From positions 14,114,501 to 14,178,500 of the forward strand of contig JBBMNZ010000019.1 in NCBI GenBank assembly GCA_037954325.1: DNA of 64,000 nt, given 5' to 3'. Under the pieces are notes generated by a model, which ran no database searches, was not told where the DNA came from, and saw nothing but the letters and a program-made list of their open reading frames with translations. A program made the translations under genes and the position numbers. Shown here one piece after another: positions 1 through 12,400 of this stretch. Each line of letters begins with the position of its first letter. Position 1 is the first letter of the stretch. Source of the stretch: Fistularia commersonii. Taxonomy: Eukaryota > Chordata > Actinopteri > Syngnathiformes > Fistulariidae.

Positions 1-19
1 CCTATTCTTTTCTATTCAC

Positions 20-150
20 ATTCATACATCTGGGCAATTCAGGGTCTCCAGTGAACTGCTTCCATGTGTTTGGACTCTGGGAGGAACCCAGAGAACCCTG
101 AGGAACCTCAAGCAGACACGTGGAGAACATGGAGTCTCCACACAGGAAAC
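20..150 (-). mobile_element. Main SINE family (tRNA-like head), partial copy
   Basis: Blocks GGGTCTCCAGTGAACTGC, GGACTCTGGGAGGAACCC and GGAGAACATGGAGTC. In sense orientation (minus here) the family has a tRNA-like head with a GGTTNGATTCCC B-box and ends GGATAAGCGGTATAGATAAT(GAAT)n. Confidence 0.75.
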
Positions 151-678
151 ATGACGGTATAATATGAATTTGTGAATTTCATTTGGAACAGTATCGGCGC
201 GGCATATTTGATCAAACCATCAGAACAGATGAAATGAAAAGGAAAGCAAAAAGGATGATGAGTTGTTAGGTGGAATGAGTGATTCTTAGAAGCCGGCGTG
301 AACAAGCATCTCAGTCTTATCTATAAAACAATACGGCGCGGAACGACGGGTGGAGCGACGCCTCGTAAAGTTTTATCGCTGAAGAGCGGAGATTGTCTTT
401 CGAAGGACAAACGCAAGCTGTGGAGAGGAAAAGATTTTAGGTGTGAAGACGTTCTTAGACAATTGTGAACGCTTACAACACAGGAGACGACACATCATTG
501 GGTTTATTTCTTTTTTTTTTTAAGATTTTGCACAGTTTAAGCTTATTTGGCAAGATGGGATGAAGTTCAACAGGCGAGATTAAGATGGACTGAGGAGTTC
601 AAAAAAAGGGCAACCTGAAAGAGTCCGCAGAAGGTCCACCCTATTGATCGATTGTGTTTTTCACCATTTCTCGGACTA

Positions 679-1252
679 CAGTAGAATCTTGGCTTATTCA
701 TTTAATTCGAGTATAATTCATTATTTGACTCCATGTCGACAAACATTTATCATTGATCTGTTCTCCAGACCCCAAAACATACCGCACTCTTTTGGAACTT
801 TTTTACAGGCTTATTTGTCAGATAACCTAAATTATTACTTTGTTACTAGTGTGTTTTCTCCTCTTGCCAGCACTTGTCGCTTCTTTCACTAAATCTGCAA
901 AATTAAACCCTTTTTGCATCTGAGACACTCGCTATCTTTCATTTATCCAAACTAACCATAATGCTTTGCTAACGTAGTTGCCCTTTTAGCTTTTATTTCC
1001 TTCTTCAGATCGACTGTAACTCTTCTTTCTAACATCGCTAGCACTTTTAGCTTTTTTGGGAGCCATACTGAGAGCAAGCTTATTCAAAAAAGGCCCGAAA
1101 AACATTATTACAGCTGAACACAATGATGAACGATGCAAATAACTCGGACAATCGCGCACGATTGCCGCTACACAACAAAACCCAAAATGCGGAAAACCTG
1201 TGAGTTTGTTTCAGAGTTCAATTTCAGAAAATCTTAAGTTGAGGTTCTGCTG
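679..1252. mobile_element. Tigger/pogo-like nonautonomous element, copy 1 of family C
   Basis: The left end CAGTAGAATCTTGGCTTA (preceded by TA) and the right end, read inversely as CAGCAGAACCTCAACTTAAG, form imperfect terminal inverted repeats. The interior aligns with 46040-46849 in two blocks (about 800-890 and 975-1070), including the reverse-strand start MAPKKAK-like near 1062. The HTH-coding segment kept in the other copy is deleted here. It lies downstream of chrnb1 exon 9. Confidence 0.6.
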
Positions 1253-1372
1253 CTGCTCCAATGCTTTTTGTAAAAACCTGGACATGTCACCGGACCATCT
1301 CTGCTGAGAATGCCTCAAGCCGCTCCAATGCCACCAGCCAATCCCGTCGCACCTTGTTGACCTGCATCTTAC

Positions 1373-1548
1373 CTGTTGGGCTTCGGGAACAAGATGGAGG
1401 AATCCGGCTTGCGGATGAAGTATTCGTCCGCCACTTTGCTAATGGGGACCATCTTTTTCTCCCGGTGGGGGATGGTCTCCAGGGACAACGGGGTCTCCAC
1501 TTTGGGGCGGAGCATGCAGAGGTAAGGAGGCAGCATGTGGATGAATAT
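1373..1548 (-). CDS. chrnb1: chrnb1 exon 9: start of M3-M4 cytoplasmic loop
   Basis: 176 nt from acceptor CTTTCAG, starting IFIHMLPPYLCMLRP and ending DEYFIRKPDSSILFPKPN plus two nucleotides of an Arg codon before GTAAGATG. Human beta1 has DEYFIRKP...FLFPKPNR at the same place. The intervening loop (VETPLSLETIPHREKKMVPI) is not conserved, as expected. Everything downstream, including M4, was not found between 1 and 1372. Confidence 0.9.
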
Positions 1549-4500
1549 CTGAAAGTGCAGGAGTAGCAAAGATCACCCACTTTCAGCCTCTCATCTCTCA
1601 CTTTAATTCGTTTATAAAATGAAAAGTACTTTTTTCATTTCTACTCCCTCGCTAACCGGCTCCACTCTCATTGTTTTTTTTTTCCATTCATCACGTTTCA
1701 TGATTTATAGCCGAAACATAATTACCCGGTATTTGCCTATTAGCAATGAGAAATGACTCCGAATGTTGAATTTAGCTGCGAGATAACCTTTTTGAGAACA
1801 GTTGCTGCTGAATGATGTGGGTGGGGGGAAAAGGGAAACGGGCGACGCCGTCCAATCCCTCAACGTCTGCACTCAAGGTGTCCTTGAGCACGGCACGTAA
1901 TCTCTGGATGCTTCAGTGGAGCTTCTCATTAAAGGCGAAGAGTTGTAGGAGGGAAATTATTAAAATGGACATAAAATGTTGGATAAAACATTGGGGAAAT
2001 CACGTAGCCCCTTTCCTAATATTACCCTTTAAAGAGGGTAATATAGCAGAGGATTCTGACTTGAAGATAAAACAGCAGATCACTGGGCCAAGTGCTCTCC
2101 TTGATCAATATCATAAACGGCTTTTGCCTCAGTAAATGGCTCTTTTATCCGCAATTTTAAGTACTTTAATATAGCCGTTTGCTTGTCTCCGCTGACAAAT
2201 GGATGTTAGTAACAGCCCGTTGGCAGTTGTTAGAGCCCGGCCGCGGTATTCATTGTAATGCAAGGTGATTGGGCTTGTCTTCTGCTGTGATTGCAACGCC
2301 CGAAATATGCTTAAAGCTGCTCCGAGCACCGACCGGACGATTATGCTGACGGGCATACAAGTGTTGTATTTCAGGGAAAGTTGGAGCCAGATCATCCCGT
2401 TTACTGGCACCTTATCCAGCGCTGCAGTTAGCCATGTTAGCCGCGGAGCTACCTCAAGAGCCCCCTCGGTCCATTATTGTCTCACTCGCAACATTTTTTT
2501 GATATAAATACAACATCGGCTGTACGTGATTAACAATGCACATCTTTCTGGAGTAAAGTGAGCAACCGCAAAGACATGCAGATGATGTTGTCAAGATCTT
2601 GTTGTCTAGATGTTGTCTAGATCTTTTTCAAGATCAGCTCTGCAGAAAGCCGTCAATCACGTAGACATATCAAATTCGTAAAATGCCCTGATCAGATGGG
2701 AAAGATGCATCCGCAGAAATTCAAAGAACTACTTGTTGTTTTTCAACAAAAATCAACAAAAATAACTTTGATTGGCAGTACATTGTGTACAACCGGGGCA
2801 GCAGCCGCTGATGAAGGTTAATGGCTTGACATTCAGGGTGCTGAGGACCTCCTGCTCCCAAATTCTGCCTCTAAATTAATACACTAATGAAGTCATTTGA
2901 AATGGCTATTTACCGAGGCTAATGAAATGTTATTTTTGGATTCATTTTTTTTTAACTTTTGATCAATTATAGGCAAATTTGGGTTTTAATGTTTGCTAGC
3001 GGAGAAGGAGGGGGGGGCTCACCTTGCGTACCCACATGGGCATGAGGTGGGTGTTGGGCGAGCGGTGGTGAAGGTTGAGCACAACCACACTCAGGATGAC
3101 GGAGAAAGTGACCAGGATCATGGTGAACATGATGTAGTTGACAATGATGGGGACGCCGAGAGAGGTTTCGGGGATTTTGTCGGCCAGCAGCAGCAGGAAC
3201 ACGGTGAGGGTGAGGAGGACGTTGATGGACAGGCCCATTTTCTCTCCTGGTGGAGATAAAATGCTGAACCAGGTTAACTTTTATCTGCTGCCAATACATT
3301 TCATAGCCCATATATTATTTATCATTCAAAATCATAAGCACTTCACAGCAAGAAGGCCCCTGGTTCAATTCTGACAGTCTCTATGTTCCGAGGTTGGGTT
3401 CCCCAGGGTTCTCAGAGTCCAAAACCGTGCAGGAGCTTCATTGGAGACCCTTAATTATCCGGGGTGGACCTCTTGCCCCATCAGCACTGACAGTGGGATC
3501 AGTGGCGTAGATAATAAATGGATGAATGAACGTTAAATACAAACTTTAGACGCCTCTTATGTTATATAACGGTGAATCATTTCACAGCTACATGTCTCTC
3601 TTTCATTGACCCCTCGTGGACACCGTTATGTCTCACCGTGCACCAACGAGACGTGTGATAATTCATTATTCTCTAAAAGCCGGAGCTGCGAAACCTGCAA
3701 TGCATCATCGCTTTGTTATATAACAACATTGCGCGTTTCGTAAGCAGACACCATATTTCATCGTGTGTCCAGCGGCCTAACAGCGCGACTGATTAATTCC
3801 TCGCCATTTCCTTATTATTAATGCATTATTGTATTATTGGATTGCCAGTGTGTAATGATATTCTTAAATAACGGGTTCCATGTGCATGTCAGAGGTTAGA
3901 GATTAAACCAGTGTTATAGATGACTCTATTAGCTGCCATTGGGGCAATTGCAGGGGGAAAAAATTCCAATGATTAATAATTATAATTATTATTACAGTAA
4001 TTTTCCAATATAAAATGACTATGTGAAAAATGTATTTCAAGTATATTTAGAGCTATAATTAAAATATTAAATTAAATTAAATTAAATTAAATTAAATTAA
4101 ATTAAATTAAATTAAATTAAATTAAATTAAATTAAATTAAATTAAAGGGAATGCTTACTACCATGTTAATGCATGACCTCATATAATCTTTATTTCTTTT
4201 GTCTCAAATCAGAGCCTGTACTGGCAGGAAGTACCTCATTCCTGGGAATTTTAATTGCTGCCTTCTCATCCTAAAGCTAACTTGAGATGAAAACACACTC
4301 ACGATGTGTAATTTCATTTTTTTTTTTTTTTTGCTCAACTCCTCTCTATTTGCGATAATGTGCTTGGCCCAGTTTTGCTGCGTTGTAATCTTTCCTAAAA
4401 CCAAATACAATACTACACCTTCGACACATCACCTGTTCCTGATACTGTCCTGTGCAACCGTGCCAACACTCATTCACATGTTTGGACAATGTAGGGTCTC

Positions 4501-7500
4501 CAATGAAATTCCTGCATGTTTTTGACCTTTGGGAGGAACCAGGAGGAACCCCACGCAGACAAGAGGGGGAACATGGAGACTCCACACAGAAAGGAACACA
4601 ACCAGGGACCTTCTTGCTGTGAGGTAGAGACTACTAACCAATGCAACATCATGCCACCCTGGTTTTGCATACAAGATACACTGACACCAATGCCAATTAA
4701 ATTTAATTTAATTTAATTTAATTTAATTTAATTTAATTTAATTTAATTTTGCAAAAGAGTGTGTCCCGTCCCACAGATCTGATGACTGGGTGACGTCTGT
4801 ATGCTGTGTTGTTGGTCAGGGTACCTGCATCAGGAGGCAGGTAGAAGTTAAAAATGGCGATAACGGTGATGAGGATGCAGGGGAGGATGATGTTCAGGAC
4901 GTAGTACAGAGGTTTCCTCTCAATGATCAGGTAGAAAGTCATGTCCTCGTAGAGGTCATCGTTCATGTTCTTCCTGCTTGGCTTGTGTCTGATGTGCCAC
5001 TCGCCGCTCTCTGGAAGAAACAGTTCTTTTATTTGAAGAGACACATCCATCTCAACGCCACGATTAGATCTTTCATAGTTCTGCCGTCCAACTGTTTATT
5101 TCCCTCTTACTGTCTCAAAGATGAGTTCAATGATTCTGCTATTTTAGCCCTCGTGCGATCTTAACATTGTGTTTACTCCCCTTGTCCTACAGGTCAAAAA
5201 GGACACATAAGACATCTTTGTACCCTAATGGTGTACAGCCCACATGGAAACATAAACAAAAAAGAAGTATCACTTTTTCTAATTATGGGGTCTCTTTAGG
5301 AAAAGTCATTAAATTTCAAGTTGGAAAAAAATAGGTTAAGGTGTTTTTTCTACAGCAAAAATGGTAGTGGGTCACTTTTGCCCAGCAAGACAACACAAGG
5401 GTTAAGCTACATTGATACAGACACCCAATAGCTATTTGCAATTTTACCTAAACTCTTTATCACCCACTTTATCAGTGTGTTGGCATACACTCACCGCTGA
5501 AGGCCTCATCCAGGATGATCTCCCGGATCTCATTTCCTCGTGCGTCCAATGCGTACTGCAGGTCAATCTCAGTAGAGTCATACGTGTAGGAGCGGAACTG
5601 CATGGTGCAATTCTGCCAGTCAAATGGGAAATAGGTTACCTGGACAGGGAGACAGAGATGGGCAGAGATTAGAAAAAATGCAAATAAGACAAAAAGATAG
5701 GGAGGTGTGTTGGAATGAAAGTGGTTACCTTCACTCCACAGGAGCTCAGGTAAAGCGCTGGAGGAGTCCAGGTGACTCGGCCGCTGCTGTAAGCCTGGAC
5801 GTGAACATGCAGGGCCACGTCGAACACCCCATCATTGCTGCGTACAGGAGAGTGTATAGCATATTATTAACATTGGTGCATGGGTGGGCGCTTCATTTTC
5901 ACAGCAAGAAGGTCCCTGGCTGGTTCCTCCCACAGTACAAAACCATGCAGGAGGTTCATTGGAGACCCTACATTGTTGAGACATATGAGTTAGAGGCAGG
6001 AATGGTTGCACGTCTATAGATGACATGTGAATGAGAAGGGCAATAGTTGTACGTCTCTATATTTGGCCTTGTGATCCACTGGCGACCAGTCCAGGATGTA
6101 CCGGCCCCTTCAGTGACCCCGAGGGAATCCAACCTTCTTGCTCTGATGCTCACCGCTGTGCCCAGAACCAAAAAGTTGGCGGCGGTCCACTCGCAAACGC
6201 AGGCTTCCGATATGTTCAAGGTAGTACCTTGAAGGTGCAGATCTGGACGAGAAGACCGTCTTACTTGTTGATGAGGACAATGTCTGGAAGCCAGACCTTC
6301 CCCGCCGGGATCCGCAAGACCTCAATCCCATCATGCTCCTTCGGGTCCCAAGACAACCGGTGATCCGTCCACTCCTGCGTCAAAATGAGTGGATTACTTT
6401 GTCCGCTTTTCTGTTCCTATATGCGATATCTCTAACACATGCATGTATCTATTCGGGTTGGGACAATTTGTTCTTGTGTTTGTAACGGTGAATGTAGTTG
6501 CGCAACTGTATGCACAGTTGCTGGAATCTAGATGGGGTGGATAAAAATGATGAGATGACACGACAGAGGGAAGCTTTTCTGTAACAACAAGCTGTTTGTG
6601 CAGAAATGTGGTGTATCAGGATTCTCCGTCACACAACACTTCACATGTGTGTGATGGACTGCAGCAGATGTTGCGCGCGCACATGCACACACACACACGC
6701 ACACACACTCACACGCTCTTACCAGGTTCATGACAACAGTTGTGCTCATTTCCTCATTCTTCATATTCTGGAAGGAAGGGAAAAAAAAAGCAAGAGACAG
6801 TCAGCTGTTCCTTTGGTGATGATGTAAACGTTATTTTCCTGAAGTTGGAGTGGATCCTGCTGAGGGTCAGTGCACCTCCTAGCGGCCAGTGTGGGAAGTG
6901 CATGTAGGGATACGTGGCCCTCACTGTTGTGGAGCCATACATTCATTATCTACACTTCTTATCCTGCACTCAGGGGTGGAGCTCGTCTCAATCCAGGGTT
7001 CACAGGGCAACATAAGAGATATACAAACATTTGCTCATTCATTCATAAGTCATATAGAGAGCCTCAACAACTCAACCTCTCATTTACAGATAGTATAGAC
7101 ATACAGTGATTCAAGCTGTCATTCATGTCACAGAGACACAAATATTCACTTATTCATTCAAGTGTCATGTAGAGACACACAAACATTCATTCAGTCATTC
7201 ATATAGAAAACACATTTATATACATATACAGCAACCCCTTAAGATACAAATGACTACATATATGTGTTTTTTAAGATACGGAGTGCAATTCAAGTGTTTT
7301 CCTTGAAATAGCAAAAAAAATGTAATGGTACGAATACGAGATTGAGAAAATCAAAATTTGAAATTTGCACGGAACGCGCCAACTGAGCTCCTACAACTAA
7401 AATATGCATCCTGACGCCACCGCATCTTCTGAATTAGCTGCTCCCTGTTCTCACCTTAGAGAACGCCTCTCAGCTTCCAGCATCCTTTTGCCACTTTGCC

Positions 7501-8077
7501 CGGGTAGTCACACATATCTCGTATCATGTTCCTATCTCTTTTGTGGCATCATTTTATATCTTTGTGCTTATTCTGTGTAATTTTTTAATAATCATTTTGT
7601 TCCCAAGAAAGCAAGTGGTAAGGCAAGCGGTGACACCGGAAAGATGATGTTTTCTGTGGAAATTAAGTACAAAAAAATAGCAAAGCACGAGACTGGTTAA
7701 TGTGAGACAGATATCGCATGTGGATATAATTGTGATGGATCCACGATTTTGTAAGTGTTGGGGGGTTGGAACAAATTAATTTGTTTACTGATATTATATA
7801 TGGGGAAAATTCATTTAAGGTACAAGAAAATGAAAAATCAGCATACGAAGCCACTTCTGGAACAAATTAAATTCATATCTAAAAGGACCACAATATTTAT
7901 AATGTGTGTGTGTGTGTGTGCGTGCATGCGTGTGTGTGTATGTGTGAATATACATGTATAATTTTCTGTATCCGTTGGAAACCTTGCATTTTTATTATCT
8001 CGAATAAAAGACAATAATGCATGTGATATGACAAATATAAACTTATAAAACTTGCATTTTTTACCATGCATCTCACA

Positions 8078-8132
<55 letters not shown>

Positions 8133-9380
8133 AATGGGTCGATCACCTCACAGGTGAACCCAGGGTCATATGTTGTCAGAACTTCCTGGGTGTCCAGATG
8201 CAGACCAACAACATTGACTTCCTGTGGTGCCTGTTGATATTTAACTGCAGGTTGTGAATATTAATTAAAACACTGATGAAAATGAGTCCACCAGCAAATT
8301 TTGAAGCTGCTATTTAATATCATTTATTTTGTTTTAAACGCATACATTTTATCAAATCCCACATATTTTAACGACCTCCCTGCTCGGGTACGTCGGTGTC
8401 ACTCCGACAAGATGGCAGGTGATAAAAACAACGTATTAGAGAGTCATTTAAGTCACAGTCAAGGTTTTACCGATTCTTGGCACAGAGCGTCAGTGTGCAC
8501 TATCTTATATGCAAAACCGGGATGCAGCTGGTTTCCTGGCAACGGGGCAGCGGAGACACGGCCTGGTCAGGATGAAGTGTAGACTGTATAGATAATGAAT
8601 GAATGAGCAAATGAATGAATGGAGTTACTGGCCCCTGCACACACCAGACCTGCCTTACATTGGCCTGAGTTATCAACCTTCTCCATCCTCAGTTTGACGT
8701 CTCTTCCACTTTGACTCAACATACATACCGTAATTTTCAGACTATAAGCCGCTACATTTTCACACGCTTTAAACACTCCTGCTTAAACAACGATGGGGGT
8801 AATTGATGGATTTTTTTTTTTTTGGCTAATGAGCTTCATGTCGCAAAAACATTTAGCCTTGTTGCGCAGGAGGAAGACTAAGATAGCAATCAGAAGGGGT
8901 AGGACAAAGCGGGGATGGAAAATAAACAGATGGATGGACTTTTCCTTGTGGTATTTGTCAATAATCTTTTTCCACCACCCATGTTACAGGCACTTTTTGG
9001 AAAAAAAAAAAAATGTCAGTACATATTTGTGGATGTTACTGACATCCACCCATCCATCTTCTTCCGCTTTTCCTGAACCCAGGGTCGCGGTAGATGCTCA
9101 AGCCTATCCCAGCTGTCATTGGGTGAGAGGTGAGGCACACCTTGGACTGGTCGCCAGTCAATCACAGGGCCACATATATAGACAAACAACCGTTCACTCA
9201 TTCATTCATTTGGGGCAATTTTTCCCAATTTTTTCCAATTAACCTTCATGTTTTTGGACTGTGGGAGGTAACCCAAGAAGACATGGGGAGAACATGCAAA
9301 CTCCACACAGAAAGGGCCACTTGTCAGAATCGAACCAGTGTCCTTTGTGCTGTGAGGCTGAAGCGCTAACCACTGTATAC

Positions 9381-9426
<46 letters not shown>

Positions 9427-12400
9427 GCATATATGTACAGTCACTGGTATCAGTTTCATGTACAGCAGTTAGCTTGCCTACTGTTGCTCCTCCTTGATCC
9501 CAGAGATGGATACAGGAAGAGTGCAGGGCAGAAACTAGGTCTAAGGGGATTATTTGTTATCCACCAGAACCAGTTCACGGTAACTTCCACATGAGCCTCG
9601 GGTCATGTGATCCCACAAAAGTTGCACTTTTGTCCCAACGAACAGCACCCCTTATAGCATAAAAACCCCCTTAGACATAGTTTCTGTTGATTAACTTCTA
9701 CATTTACGTGACAAGCCACCCAAAACCCTTACACTTATATCAAGAAACTCCCTACAGGTCATCAGAACTGAAGAAGCCTCTCAGCTGAGGGGTGAAACGT
9801 CTTCAAAAAAAAATTCGAGCCCATTTGCCATGACAAGAAGACATAAATTCAAAAAGAATTCCCCATGACCTGAATGACTAAGAACCTGCAAACACAACTA
9901 CAGGGTCTCTATTCTATAGCGCCCTCCTAGTGGCCAAAACATGGAGGTGCAGGTATGGCGTCCAAACGGTTGATGACTCTCCCTCAACTGAGGCATGAAT
10001 TATGTTTGCTCCTAATTTATCTGATTCCCTCTGAAATCTGGAATCCAAACCTCCAAATTCACAGGAATTTCAGATCCAAGGCGCAATTGTTTATTGTGTG
10101 TGTGTGTCTTTGTGCGTGTGTGTGTGCACGCTTGTGATTGTCTCCCGCAGGATAGCGGCCCTGTTCCCGGAGCCTGCTATTTAAAACACCAGATGGAATG
10201 TGAGGGAGACAGCTGGGTCAAAACAGAGTCGGGGGGGTGGATTTGAACCATCTCCTGCGCAAACATGCAAAGTCCTGAGGCTGGAAGGGGGCGTCAGTTT
10301 ACAAGATCAGAGTGAGACTGACCTTGGGAGGAGGCGTGAGGAGCATGTTCGAGTTCGAGAGAATCACTGACCCTTGTTCATGTTAAATGAACGTGGCCGC
10401 CTGCTGAATTCAGCCCTGGTGTGTGTTAGCCGTACGGCAGATACCACCGAATAAAAACATGGCGTCTTTTCTTACCAGTCCGACGAAGGAGGAGAGGGTC
10501 ATCCCCACGCGGACCACCACCCGCTGCTCCGGGCTCCGCGCTGGTCGAACCTTTAGGTTGTAGTTCCTGAAGACCTTCTTCATCAGTGCCTGCTCGATGT
10601 CCGAAGCCCCTGGGCAGCAAGAGGAGATGTTTCTGAATTCTGGAGACCGTCGACCATTGGTTTCGTTGGATGTAAACATGAGAAACCCTACACTTGGTAA
10701 ACCTCCTTGGAAACTTAAGTCCCCGTGTGAGGATGTCACATTTTGGGTTCAGTTTCCTGGGCTTTTACTTGTTCTCCTTATATACTTAGGGGACGGCGTG
10801 GTGCAGGGGGTAGAGCAATCATCTTTGTTGTTGAGCAAGAGACTGAACCCCTAACTGCTCCCCTGGCGCTGGTTGATTGCAGCCTACTGCTCATGGTTCA
10901 TCCATGGTGGGTTCATTGCAGAGAACGAATTTCCCCACAGGGATTAATAAAGGATAAATTATTATTATTCATCATTCATTACCTATCCTACTTATCAAAC
11001 AGTCAGGGTTGGAGTCTATCTGTCACTGCGCAATTTGAGGGGTTCACCCTGGAGTGGTCCATCACAGGGCCACAAATAGAGACATACAACCATTCACCTT
11101 CTCATTCACAGTCTGGACAATATAGGTTCTCCAATGGACCTCCTACGGGTTTTTGGGCTGTTGGAGGAGCCCAAGAACCTAGGAGAACACGTAGAGTCCC
11201 CAGAAGTGACTCAGTGACACAGAAGTACATACAAGTACCTTCATGTATGTTTGATGGTAAAACTTGGTTCCAGTTCTTTTACAGACATGCTCAGATAGAC
11301 GCCCATGACCAACAGTTTAAGAAGATTTCTCATTAGAGCTGCTACTCGGGCCTACATGTTAGCGTCCAAAATGGCCACTTTCGACACAAAATGCCGATCT
11401 TTTAGATGGCCTCGATCACGGAGTCTCAGGCTACTCAGTATGGGGCCGCAAAGAAAGAATAAAGTTGTTTAAAATTATAATAATTTTATTGTCATACTGG
11501 TTTTACTTTTTAAACGTGTCACATCAGCCAGCGCTTCACTAGTGCATTTGACCCAGTCGTCGGGTTTTTAAATGCCTCAGTAAGTCAGCCAGCTAACCCT
11601 CGGATGGGCCGCAAACAAATCTCACAAGGGCCAAATTATAAGACACCAGAAGGCAGCATAAAGACCTGCATTTAAAAGAAAATACCAAGAGTCCCACTTA
11701 AGTTATGGCTTCGTTGCAACAGGGGACTCATAATATACAGCGAACATCTAATAGCTAGATAATGAAGCTATGGAAACCTCAAGCAGCCTCCAATATCATA
11801 CCTTTGTGAGGTGGGGTGATGGAGTAGACTGGACATAAGGAATACACCTGAATTCCCTTTTAATTGCAAGAAAACAAGCTAACGGGATGATTGTTTAATC
11901 ATTATTCACAGTGCATCATATAAGGTGTTGAGATTACATTTACTTTACTCTTCCGTTCTTTTATTAATTCGGCATGAAAGTGGTTCATGGCACAAAAAAG
12001 GTTATCTCAGTCCACTGTTGAGGCGTTTACGGGAATAAATGCTAACACCTGTGCAAAAGAGACCCTGTTATTAGCTAACAACATGGATGCTGAAGAGCAG
12101 GCAGGTATGAGAGGCTTAGAATGCCTCATCACAGTTTAGAAAAGAATAATCACATACAAATCTGGACAAAACTATGCAATTATACAACATCCTGCAGCAT
12201 CCATGTTGCTAAAGAAGACCGTGATCTTGGTTGAGATGGTCAGATTGTGGTTTGTGAATATGCTCGGGCGACCAAAGGGAGAATGGACCGCCCCAATCCA
12301 ATTTTCAACATCTTTTTCACCCGCGGACGTCTTCGAAAGAATGGCGGAAGTGGGGGGTAGATGTGAGAAGTGGTCCCATCTCATCCAAGGGCTGACCATT

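Noticed and set aside
1..1372. Possible last chrnb1 exons (MA helix, M4)
   Set aside because: No minus-strand frame resembles the amphipathic helix or the M4 segment of a beta subunit; the region holds a Tigger-like relic instead.
7838..8257. Open frames rich in His-Thr or Val-Cys repeats
   Set aside because: They are translations of CA/TG microsatellites; the same applies at 16.5-18.5, 21.4, 23.1-23.5, 25.5-26.1, 36.7-37.1, 38.4-39.0, 39.7-40.2, 47.5, 53.4 and 54.7 kb.
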